From assembly GCA_964036275.1 (NCBI GenBank), contig OZ038435.1, positions 19,508,793 to 19,572,792 of the forward strand: 64,000 nt of DNA, given 5' to 3'. Both the position numbers and the translations under genes were made by a program. Shown in pieces: positions 54,599 through 64,000 of the stretch; positions within the stretch are counted from its first letter, which is position 1, and each line of letters starts with the position of its first letter. The notes beneath the pieces were generated by a model. That model saw only the letters and a list, made by a program, of their open reading frames with translations, searched no databases and was not told the origin of the DNA. Source of the DNA: Litoditis marina. Its lineage: Eukaryota > Nematoda > Chromadorea > Rhabditida > Rhabditidae.

Positions 54599-57500
54599 AT
54601 GGAACAGTTCCGTGGATCAATTCATCCGTCTTCTGATTTCGATGACGTCACAGCGGCAGAATCGATTGAAAAATCGATGAAAAGCGACAAGGCGCGCGTG
54701 ATTGAGACGCTCGTGCACGCGTGCAACGCGCAGCGACAAATGGTCAGTTTGTGGGGATGGAGGTATAGTTTTCATTTCTCCAACAAAGACAGCGCATAAA
54801 GTTGATTATCTGCCAGAAGACAAGGGTTTCTGTATAGATAGAAGATGCGCGAACGCTGTCCACCACGGTTTCGCGAAACCTACTTACCTAAAATCGTAGC
54901 GAACTTCACAAGCCTTTCTCATCGAAAAACCATCTATCTAAGATGAGTATCGATTTCGTCTCGATCCGATACAATCATTTCTCCAGATTCGTACCCCATA
55001 CAAGGTGAGATACGGAAAAGACCTCGAAGAAGAGCTCAAGAAACACCTCAGTGGGGAGCTGGAGGACGTCGTCGGTACGCTTTCTCAGAAATACTCCATG
55101 ACGTCGTTTCAAATGAGGAAAAACTGACGTGAATCGTCACCAAAGCAGCAGAAATGATGAAAGCTATGGACTTTGTGATGTGATTCATTCATAAGTCATT
55201 TCACGTATTTGATTCGAGATTCCATCTTTTATCACGTGACCTTCAAGAAAAACTTACGTGAAACGTTACCAAACGGAGAGAAACTATGGCAGCGAGATAC
55301 TTTGGGATATCATTCACTTCCAACTGGTTGGAAGTTTTCTGTGTGTTAAAGTACAGATCGGCTACTTTCTGGGACATTACGATTTTAAAATACAGTATAC
55401 ACCTTATAATTTCAAATCGATTTTTCCAGTCGCCCTCATGCAAACTCCGACGAAACTTCTGGTCGCCGAACTTCAGAAGGCGGTCAAGGTACGTTTTGGG
55501 GAAATGAAATGTTGCCGTGGGCTCGATAGAACTCGCATATCAGCAATGTGATCAATTATAGGGCTTGCTCTTTCCATAGCAAGCATATGCGCTGTTTGTC
55601 GCTGATCCCGCTCTTTTTTAGTTTGAACTTTTGGTCAGAATGTCGAATTAAGGCGCGTATCGCGTTCAAACTTCAACTTAAATCTATGATCATCCCTCCC
55701 TGTGCTGGAGCACTTAGGATTATTGCTGTGAATGTTCTCAGAGAGCAAATAACTACTGTACCTAGATCTACGTAATATAATGTACTGAGCCTAAGTGGTC
55801 AACTCTGCATGTAAGTCAACTAATTCCAGGGTCTCGGCACGAACGAGGGTGTCCTGATTGAGATTCTGTCCTCGAGAACAAACGAGGAAATGGAGGAGAT
55901 ACGGTAGGTGTACACCTCAATATTATTCACACTAGAACTGAATGACATAATACGGAAAAGGTGAAGAAATGACATCAAATGAGAACTTCATCATCGCACG
56001 ATTTTTCTAAGTCTCATATAGTCGTTGCCAACGGAAAGGCGGGAGGGTACTGTATTTCTCACTTTTCGCTCTGTACGCACACATATCTCCTAATCCAAAG
56101 TTTGCCGGTTACGTGCTCTAATAGCGCAGGGGTTAGCGCCTTGCTACCCATATTTTGCTCGTAGGTTCGATTCCGGAGAGCGACAGAAATTTATAAATTT
56201 GGCACTCACTATACGGTGTGAGTTATCCTTCCCCGCTGTTTTTGTAGTTTGATCCCATTCATTTTCTGTGGAAATGTGTGAATTATGGCGTGTATCGGGA
56301 CCAAACTACAACTGAGATTATGGTCTCTATTTACACGTGATAACGTTCAACTAGCTGCATAACGATCATAAAGCGCAAAGGCCGTTATAAGTTTTCCCTA
56401 TACCACCAAAGAAAATGCCAAAGCGGGAGGGCTAATATACCAGTTTTACCAGCTTAATGTTTCAAAACTAAAAGTTGGGCTTGTTAAACTTTCCAGGAAA
56501 AAGGCGCACAAGTTATCCGGGTTGATAGCACGATGTTTGTCCACATAAAAAGTGAACAAACAAACTTTTTGTATTTCTGAGAAGATGGGCAAAGTGTGAA
56601 CGCATTTCACATCACACAGGGATCTAAATACCCACTGATCCAAACACAAAATGCAAATGTTGAAAAATAAAAAATATATCACTGCAAATATAACAGTTGC
56701 ATCTGCGAATATAACAGAATATAACACTGCAAACATAACAGTTGCATCCTAAATTGCACACATCGCGACATATGGTATGCACAGTACTCTAAGGTTGTTC
56801 TACGACAGTCACTAAAGAAGTAGCTCTGTGTGAAACAGGTAGATCATTTCGTTCCGATATGCTATGCTTGTTGTTTGATACTAACGCGTAACTGAGAATG
56901 GGTTCAACACCAAACTACAGCTTTCAGTCAATATGATTCCAGCAACACGTAACAGTACAACTACAGGCGATGATGTGTCCCAAGAGCAAACTACAACTTT
57001 TCAATCAATACAATTTCAGTAACACGTACCAGTACAACTACAAGCGTAGTCTCGAGGAGGCCGTCTCAGCTGATACTTCGGGCGATTTCAAACGACTTCT
57101 GCTCATCCTGATTCAGGGTGCGCGTGACGAGACAGATCATGTGGACAGTTACAGGGCCACCCAGGTGGGAATACTGTGGTTCTCACTTTACGCTGTACAT
57201 ACACGGATTTTTAGGAGCTAGATTAAGGTGTCCATTGATTGCTGTTTGTACCGAGATTGCACGCGTCGAGTTTGTTTTCGTCTACCTCAACATATTTGGA
57301 CGTGGTCAATGTATTCCTGTTCAAAGACGTGAAAATGTTAGAGAACTTAGAATCTCAGTCTGTCACGCAGGTGTATGGTCTGAAATAGTATTCTACTTTT
57401 TATAGTATTCACTTTTTTTATCACTTTCATTCCCACGTTGGTTTCCGTTATTGAAAACACACGTGTGTTTCTCTCTGAAAAAAAACAACATTTTTAGGAC

Positions 57501-59486
57501 GCGAACTCGATTGTCAAGTCGAGTGAGAAGAAGAGCGGAGTCGACAAATTTGATGCGGTCAGTTCCGAGAAATTGATGGTTTCATCCCATCTCAGTTGTA
57601 GTTTGGTGTCTATACACACCGTTCTCGAGCTACACTCTGAGTGGAACCGCCATCAACCTACAAACAGAGCGGAATTGACCAATGTTTGCCCGTTTCCAAT
57701 ACAGTACCTCGTTTTCAAGCCGTACCTATCGGTCTATATTTGGCTGAAATAGGGTAGTATATAAATGAATGACATCCGAAAAACTGGGTACCTATGTTAT
57801 TTTTGATAATACTTATTCCTACTTTCATCGGCACCCACATATAAATAGTCGGCATTATTATACCTACACTTCTAGACTTGATTGTTCCAATGTTTCTTGT
57901 TTAGTACAAGATTCTGTGCACCGCCAACCCCCGCTACATCCATCATTTGGCTACTGAATATGAGAAATTGACTGGTTCTTCTCTGGATAAGGCAATCGAG
58001 AAAGAGTTCAGTGGAGACGTCCGGAAGTTGTTCCTGGTGAGCAGCCTTGACGAACATTTTAATAAAACTTTATCAAACTTATTTGTGAGAAAATTAGTTC
58101 TAGTACTTCATCTATGCAAGGATTGTTCAACTATGACGTTCACCCACAATTTCAGTTCAAGTTTTATTTAGGTAATAAGTTTTCAGCTGACTGTAAATCA
58201 ACTCTAATGGAATTAGGTTATTTATTTGAACAAAATATATTGTGTCACTAGGACGTTTTGGATGTTATAATTATATAAATGTGTTCAGTAAAAGATGTAC
58301 AGTAAAAGATGTAAAAAAGTAACAGATGATGTAAAAGATGAAACGATTTTTGAGTACATCTTTTACTGAGCACATTTATATAATTCTAATGGAATTGTTC
58401 TAAAAATGTCAAATAGAGAAAACGTGTACTTTGAACACAGTAATCAATCTTCTCTCTCATTCCAGGCTCTCTTCGTGGTTTCTCAGGGAAAGCCGAAGTT
58501 CTTCGCACAGAGCATCTACACGGCCACAAAGGTGGGTGTAGCGCAGGATACTTTACCGACCGTAGATCGAGGCAAGTTACACATGCAACCGGATGGCACG
58601 CAACCGGAATGCAACCAGGTTGCATGTGTACTAATACAAAACTATTAGTTTGCTTTCAAATGCAACCAGGTTGCATCTCAAGTGTGCCCAAATTCACATT
58701 GCACATCTAAAAAAGTTTGGTCGCATTTTGGTTGCATGCAACTCTGTGCATGTGTAAACCGCCGTATATGGACTTTCCGTATTAGAGGTCACTTGAAAAA
58801 TAGTGAACCTTATAAGTTAAAGTACTATTCATTGATGAAGATCGACACTTTTGAGCAGCTTCCCCGAAGGACACAAGTTTTATGTATAAGTCATGCTTAA
58901 TACTAACTGAAGGAGTCTTGGCAAATGAAAAGATACATGATGCGAAGATTTTCTGGGTCTCCTCAACCGGCACACTCTCTCGCTCGTCAAAAAGCAAATG
59001 ATTCTCTATCGTTCATATTCCATCATTCTCCAGGGCCTTGGTACCCGTGACAAGGATCTGATTCGCATTCTGGTGTCGCGATCAGAAATCGATCTAGACG
59101 ACGTGGCCAGCGAATACCAGAGAATATACAAGAAGTCCCTGGTTGAGGTAAGATTGAAAACAAGCTATATTTCTTGATAACTGTCATTATAAAATGTGTA
59201 TGCGTTCCACCGCAAGTAACGTTTCGATTAAATCTAAACTTGGCTACGCCTAATTTTACTAGTCAGGGTCACTTGAGCCTGCCTGACACACAGCAAAAAC
59301 ATAGAAAATGATACTATTAGTAGTGGATGCTCCAAATTATTTGAGTTAGTAAAAGTACTTGTGCACCTGACGATATTTTCTCCAGAGGTATAGTTCTATT
59401 TCCAGCTCATTCGAGAGGAATGCAAAGGATCATATCGTGACGCACTGCAAGCCATCTTGAAGGGAAACAGAAATCACATGCATTAA
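54599..59486 (+). CDS. Annexin (nex-type)
   Basis: The exons are 54599-54742, 54987-55074, 55430-55488, 55830-55903, 57020-57164, 57498-57557, 57905-58036, 58466-58531, 59034-59147 and 59406-59486. All are in phase, giving 320 residues, the usual annexin core length. It is a Ca2+-dependent phospholipid-binding protein of the cytosolic membrane face. Four annexin repeats are visible. The type II Ca2+ loop GLGT is kept in repeat 2 (98-101, [14 protein letters not shown]) and repeat 4 (257-260, [14 protein letters not shown]). It is lost in repeat 1 ([14 protein letters not shown]) and repeat 3 ([12 protein letters not shown]). There is almost no N-terminal extension ([16 protein letters not shown]). 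An acceptor (GTTTTTTACAG) lies 4 bp before the ATG. AATAAA occurs at 59665-59670. It converges on the eS1 gene, 397 bp between stops. Confidence 0.95.
56017..56213 (+). mobile_element. tRNA-like SINE/MITE, copy in annexin intron
   Basis: It starts TATAGTCGTTGCCAACGGAA and ends GGCACTCACTATA. The A-box region reads TAGCGCAGGGGTTAGCGC and the B box GGTTCGATTCCGG. It is 197 bp, the same length as copy 1, and lies between exons 4 and 5 of the annexin gene. Confidence 0.85.
56938..57044 (+). repeat. Tandem duplication at annexin exon 5 acceptor
   Basis: The sequence ATTCCAGCAACACGTAACAG then TACAACTACAGGCG at 56937-56970 repeats as ATTTCAGTAACACGTACCAG then TACAACTACAAGCG at 57013-57047, about 79 bp later. 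The first copy keeps an acceptor-like CCAG but has an in-frame TAA. It looks like a decayed duplicate of the start of exon 5. Confidence 0.8.
58270..58385. repeat. Palindrome of TTTTACT-rich arms
   Basis: The left arm ATTATATAAATGTGTTCAGT then AAAAGATGTAC and the right arm GTACATCTTTTACTGAGCAC then ATTTATATAATT are inverses with minor mismatches. Extra AAAAGATGTA units lie in the centre. It is intronic in the annexin gene. Confidence 0.8.
58574..58759. mobile_element. Inverted element with GCAACCAGGTTGCAT units
   Basis: The ends are GTTACACATGCAACC and GTTGCATGCA...GCATGTGTAAAC. Inside, the palindrome TGCAACCAGGTTGCAT occurs twice, with AACCGGATGGCACGCAACCG near the left end. It is intronic in the annexin gene. 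Confidence 0.7.
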
Positions 59487-59883
59487 TATGGAAAGAATCA
59501 TGAACCTGCTTTTTGAATAACCAATGCATTGCAAATGAATGTAAAGAGATAACGTTCTCAGAGTTTGAACTACAGACCATTCATCCCTAGTAACTACTTA
59601 AAAAGATCACACTCGAGATAAAACGTTATCGATTCAGTGAGACTTGTTGGATGTTGCCATATCTAATAAAGAAGGGAGAATCCGCCCACAGCCAACGACG
59701 AATCATGATGATCGCGAGGGAAAGGAAACTGGTGCCTCAGAATTCAAACCTTTCGATCATCCATCTTTCTTTTTACTTCCGTTTTGAGCTCATGCAAATC
59801 TGTTTTTCGATCAAGCAATGAATATCGAAACAAATACTAACAATGTCAATAACATTTATCGCGGGAGCGAAATAACAAAACAA

Positions 59884-61504
59884 TTAAACGTCCTCCTGAA
59901 CGGGGGGCTCGTAGTCATCGGGCCTGTCGATCTTCTCACCGTCGGCACCAACAGCTCCAGAGTCTCCGTGGAGATCCATGAGTCTGCCAAGGTCGAATCG
60001 GGGCTTCTTCACAATCTTGACCTTGCGAATGTACACATCTTGAAGGGGGTAGAGGTTGGAGCAAGCCTTCTCAATATCTTTTCCGATGGAGTCGGGGATG
60101 AGCTTAGAGCACACCTCCTTCAAGTCACAGCCAGCGACCTAGAACAAAATAAATAAGCGATCATACATTGCCTTTTTGATTCTCAATCATATTGCAAGGC
60201 AGACTAGTGCAACAACGAAAAAATAATTAGTTTCTAGCACTCACAATCCATTGAACAGTGATATCCAAAAATTGGCATAGCTTTCCATTAGAAAACTGAG
60301 CGAACAATTTGGTTGGATTTCTATTGATAAAAAAACCAGTGAGCACTTTCATTCACAATGAAGGACGTTCACCAAAACTAGATCGTAACAAATTAGGCAC
60401 GGGAGGTGGATATAAAAAAAAGTTAATGCATACCACGCCTTATTTTGTATTTAATGCAGTTCTTAACATATGACCACTTTTCAATAAATTTAGACAGAGT
60501 TACCCCATAGGCGGTGTGCAAGGTATAAATAACTCATTAAATGAAAACCAACCTCCTTCTGGATCTGCTCCACCATGCGAGCACGGATGGCGCGGACCTT
60601 GGATCCCTTGGTGTAGCAGGTCTTCTTGACCTGAGTGGCGTGCTTCTTGGTGAAACCGATGCAGAAAAGACGGAGAGTGTATCCGTCGGTGGTCTTAACA
60701 GCGGCGTTGGCCTCGATCAGAGTCTGAAACAAAAATAATGAAGCTCAGAGCAGAACTGATGAAAAACTATTTAAAACCAGATGTATAAACATTACTATTT
60801 CCCTGTAATAGCTTGAAAGGAAAATAGTACCAAAATGTCATTGTTCGTTCCCCCTTTAGTTAATTGATTCAACAACATGACTATGGCATGTCCAGGAAAA
60901 TAATATATTAACGGAGCATCTACAGAATATTACAAAATGTTCACATCTTACAATAATACCAGTTTTGCGAAAAAAACACATGTCCCAACAGGGATGAATG
61001 AGCTCTTCAAAAATAGATGGAATGGTTGTTACACAAAAGTTTCGGACTTTGACAAGGTTACAGTTATGGGAAGACAACGCAATGACAATTGAAACCAGTT
61101 ACAGAATGTATAATCCAATTTCACTCAAAAATAGTATATATTTAAAAAAAACTCACGTGCCACTTCTTGACGATGGAGCACAGCTTGTCGTGAGTCATGG
61201 ACATGGCGTGGAAGTTGGTAAGAACGTTCTTGCCCTGAACATCCTCGCACACGAGCTTGAACTTTCTGAAATCGGCTTCAGAGTCGTTGAGATCTCCGAG
61301 AGAGACTTCGTAGACGCGACCCTTGAGTCCTTCAGAAGCGATCTTGGTTCCTTGGGTTCTGTTGATCAAAGTCTTTCCAACTTGACGGTTGGAGAACATG
61401 GAAGGGGCCTTGATGTCGTACCACTCCTTGCGGGAGAAGGGATCTACGGCCTTCTTCTTTCCTCCCTTTTTACCCATCTTGTTGGTATTCTTTCCGACCG
61501 CCAT
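59884..61504 (-). CDS. rps-1: 40S ribosomal protein eS1 (RPS3A)
   Basis: The minus-strand exons are 61504-61157, 60723-60553 and 60138-59884. Phase is continuous, giving 257 residues, equal to the C. elegans rps-1 product. It is a core protein of the small ribosomal subunit platform. Recognisable stretches are [20 protein letters not shown] and [20 protein letters not shown] near the N-terminus, and [31 protein letters not shown] and [20 protein letters not shown] later. It ends [10 protein letters not shown]. The codon use is more biased to C/G-ending codons than that of its neighbours, as expected for a highly expressed gene. A GGTTTTCAG acceptor lies 20 bp upstream of the ATG. It converges on the annexin gene and diverges from the 4E-T gene. 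Confidence 0.98.
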
Positions 61505-62236
61505 GATTAGCGGAATTGACCAAGCTGAAAACCAGAGTTTTAGCCAAAACATAAAATAACCTTGATATTACAGCAATGAGGGAATCGTTGAATTGGAATG
61601 CCACTAAATATTGCTCGAAACACAATGAAATGCTTACATTAACTACAAAAAATAAAACAAGTATTATTAACAACGTTCATCTTCAAACAAAATCCGAGAA
61701 AAAGGCCTAAAAATTTTATTCAATTGCATTGCTATTTGCAGGTGTATGGCATACACCCTAGAACACGCCCGACAAACAGCATTTACCGTAGCGACGACGC
61801 GAAAGCGCGCGCGCAGGTTCGGAAATTTTGTGGACGGAATTCCGTATTTTTGATGTTTTTTTCAGTCAGTTCTATCCTTTGCGTTTACTCTTTAGGCCAG
61901 CTAATTACACGTAACAATTATTCGCTGGGTAACTGGGAGGGAGTAAAACCATTGTTGCGTTCAAGGAATGTTTTTTTTTATAAAATTGACTTTCAAGTCG
62001 TTTCTCTCTCTTCATATCATTGTCATCCCACCGAAAGACCGAGAGTCGCTCTACTTCTATTTGACGCGGTTGTGTTCTGCAAAAAATACAGGGTAATAGC
62101 TTAATCGCTGTTCTTCAACTGAAAACGTATCCTTATATGATACGACATGCCAAGCTTATATAAGTGTAATTTTGCTATGCATTGTAAATTCATACAACGC
62201 TCGTTTTTATTCCCTGTTTTACAGTTTTCTGTAAAT
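61505..62236. promoter_or_regulatory. Shared divergent upstream region
   Basis: This is the 732 bp between the divergent starts of eS1 (minus) and the 4E-T-like gene (plus). It contains both putative trans-splice acceptors: GGTTTTCAG on the minus strand at about 61525-61533, and CCTGTTTTACAG at 62213-62224. A GC-rich patch, GACGACGCGAAAGCGCGCGC, lies at about 61794-61813 between AT-rich flanks, near CGTAGCG. The 126-codon open frame at 61724-62104 has no protein-like features. No TATA box was identified with confidence. Confidence 0.55.
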
Positions 62237-63882
62237 ATGACAAGTCAGTCTGAAGACGAAGGCGATGTGGTTCATCCAATGGTTTCAAACCTATTGGGTC
62301 AGAAGTTCGTTCCAAGAGCGGCTGGAGAAGAGTTTAAATACGACAGAGAGGAAATGATGCGACTACGAAAGGTTCCATTGAGTGTGCATAGACCGGCAGG
62401 ACTCTCTAAAGACTTTGATGGGTTAGTTACATACTATTTGAGTAACGTTCTCGAATTCTCACAAATAAAAACGGGTTCCTTTTTGACGAGTTTCATGATT
62501 TACTTTTTTTCCAGAGATGATGGGAAGTTTTCACCCTTCAAATGGCTGGAGCATCGATGGGAAATAGAAGGAATCAAGAACAGAGCACCTTCTAAGAAAC
62601 TTCAAGTCAGAGCAGTGAGTTATTTCCTCATGTTTCTTACAAGTGTGTATAGTTGATGGCGCCGTTCACAATCTCAGCTGTTAGTAACAAAAAAAGTACT
62701 AGAATTGATGGTCCACATGATCGAATGACTGATTGTTGTTTATTTTTATCACCATAAAAGTTGTTTAGTCTTTAGCAACAATTAGTCTTCTAGCTGTGCG
62801 ATCAATGGAGTGATTTACTTTGAGATAAGATCAGTTTTCATATAATCTTTTCAGGATGCATTACGAGCTGAGGCGGATGAGAATACCGGTCTGTCTCCAC
62901 AGAGAAGAGGTTTCTCCGGTGGTTGTCGTGCTCCCCCTTCAGAAGATAGAAAGGACAGAGAAGGTTGGTTGATCTTAATCCGGAACTGTTTTCACGAAAA
63001 GCCTCTCGCGTAAATAATAATGGCTCTAGGATATTATTGAAAGAAATTTCGAAGAGTTTAGAGCAGTTTTAGGTCGGGAGTTTTGTGAATTCTGCCACGT
63101 ATTTTTGTACTGAAAATTGACGAGAATGCGCGACCCAACCTTCTCCTTTCTTCCCCTGATTATATGACAACTCAACACTAGGCTGCTGCCGTCAAATAAC
63201 CGAAACGCTCAGAAGTCGGTCGTACCGGTACATGAGCGGGACGTCCCGAAAGTGAGCGGGGCGTCCCGGTCATTGCGCCTGGCCGTCAATCAAGCGCTCA
63301 AAATAATAGATTTAAGCCTGAATTTCCATTTTTTTTTTGCTTTGTGCATTATACAAACACGTTTTACAATCAGATTACACAAAAAATCTATCAAAATTCA
63401 CTTTTTTTGAAAATTTTCTGATCAAAATCTTCTCAAATATTGATTATATTCGATGTACCAGGACGCCCCGCCCACTTTCGGGACGAGCGGTCGGCTGAGC
63501 GTCGTGATTGTAGTCGCAAAAAAGGATGATACTTATTACGATGTGCTTCTCTTCTATATCAATTACACCCCTTTTCAGCTTCGAGTAGTGGAATGAAAGA
63601 CGATGGTTGGAGTACTGTGGATACCCGTGCAGATAGAGATCCTAGAGAGAGGTCAGCTGGTTTTGATTTGATTGTGATGCGAGCTGCCTGCTTTCTCTTC
63701 TGGCAGAATCAATATTGAACCTGGATGAAATGGTGTATCAGTTTGCTTTGTATTATTTTTGCTGGATTACTAAACCTATTCGATTCAGGTTAAACTCCAG
63801 TCAAGGAACCAAATGGCGAAGCGGTGGTAGTACGGGTTCAGACAAATATTCAGGGAAAAGCAACGATTTTAAACTACCGTTT
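62237..63882 (+). CDS. ifet-1: eIF4E transporter (4E-T/IFET-1) 5' part
   Basis: The exons are 62237-62421, 62515-62614, 62855-62963, 63579-63651 and 63789-63882, in phase. The frame continues beyond the window, with about 187 residues visible. 4E-T binds eIF4E, represses translation and acts in P bodies and germ granules. The eIF4E-binding motif is at 35-41 (YDREEMM, then RLRKVPLSVHRPAGLS), matching 4E-T's YxxxxL-phi followed by a conserved LP..KQRP-like stretch; here the Leu is Met. Next comes DDGKFSPFKWLEHRWEIEG, equivalent to the DGVWDPEKWH region, then LSPQRRGFSGGC (about 109-120), the conserved LSPQRRSFGGGC box. An acceptor lies 12 bp before the ATG. The next acceptor was not certain: CGCCTAG at 63927 leads to an early stop in phase. 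Confidence 0.85.
63205..63500. mobile_element. Inverted-repeat element in 4E-T intron
   Basis: GTCCCGAAAGTGAGCGGGGC then GTCC at about 63242-63265 and the inverse GGACGCCCCGCCCACTTTCG then GGAC at about 63462-63485 flank an AT-rich centre. Outer GACGTCCCGAAAG/GAGCGGTCGG sequences extend the similarity. Confidence 0.65.
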
Positions 63883-64000
63883 GTGAGTTTGTGTTTATAC
63901 ATTTTCACCTTTGTTATTTTCGCCTAGAATGGAATTTACTATGGACAATAATGAATTACTAGACTGCATTATTAGACTTTTTCTTGAACAACCTCTGCGC

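Noticed and set aside
61724..62104. 126-codon open frame between eS1 and the 4E-T gene
   Set aside because: It has no domain, low-complexity AT-rich content and no splice context. It lies in the divergent promoter region.

Overview
The window is nuclear DNA of a nematode. The coding evidence comes from many short exons joined across introns of tens to thousands of bases. Acceptors are strongly TTTCAG/TTTTCAG, and several start codons lie a few bases after an acceptor-like site with no upstream exon, the pattern expected from spliced-leader trans-splicing. The proteins fit: a tandem-repeat galectin, a 257-residue ribosomal protein eS1 (RPS3A/rps-1), an IFET-1/4E-T-type protein, an annexin and a GT49 glycosyltransferase. 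I cannot name the species. All gene models were built by hand from splice sites and phase continuity, without searches.

Layout. 1-6133: no gene seen, dispersed repeats. 6134-9252 (+): three-exon gene for a small secreted protein of 91 residues, family not recognised. 10355-14026 (-): seven-exon four-pass membrane protein, LAPTM-like in layout; a further candidate exon lies at 14522-14611. 14612-21418: repeats. 21419-25579 (-): two-domain galectin, eight exons, N-terminal exon not found. 25580-34351: repeats, including a five-unit ~270 bp tandem array and a LINE-like 3' end. 34352-39990 (+): ten-exon GT49 glycosyltransferase, complete. 42040-51626 (+): fifteen-exon cytosolic purine 5'-nucleotidase (cN-II), complete. 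54599-59486 (+): ten-exon annexin, complete. 59884-61504 (-): three-exon eS1, convergent with the annexin. 62237 to the edge (+): 5' part of an eIF4E-transporter gene, divergent from eS1.

The genes do not form a pathway. eS1 (ribosome) and 4E-T (translational repression and mRNA storage) share a 732 bp divergent upstream region. The others act in secretion, glycan recognition, glycan synthesis, nucleotide turnover and membrane binding.

The most distinctive content is the repeat landscape. Many short inverted-repeat elements (MITEs) sit in introns and intergenic DNA. One family of about 195 bp carries tRNA-like A and B boxes inside TATAGT...ACTATA ends, so it looks like a tRNA-derived SINE packaged as a TA-flanked MITE. 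A short motif resembling GATCAAACTACAAAC recurs dozens of times on both strands, sometimes as facing pairs 70-80 bp apart. Other items are a 34 bp perfect-arm palindrome, a hairpin array built on CCATGG units, TTAA-ended MITEs, nested insertions, and a decayed duplicate of an annexin splice acceptor.
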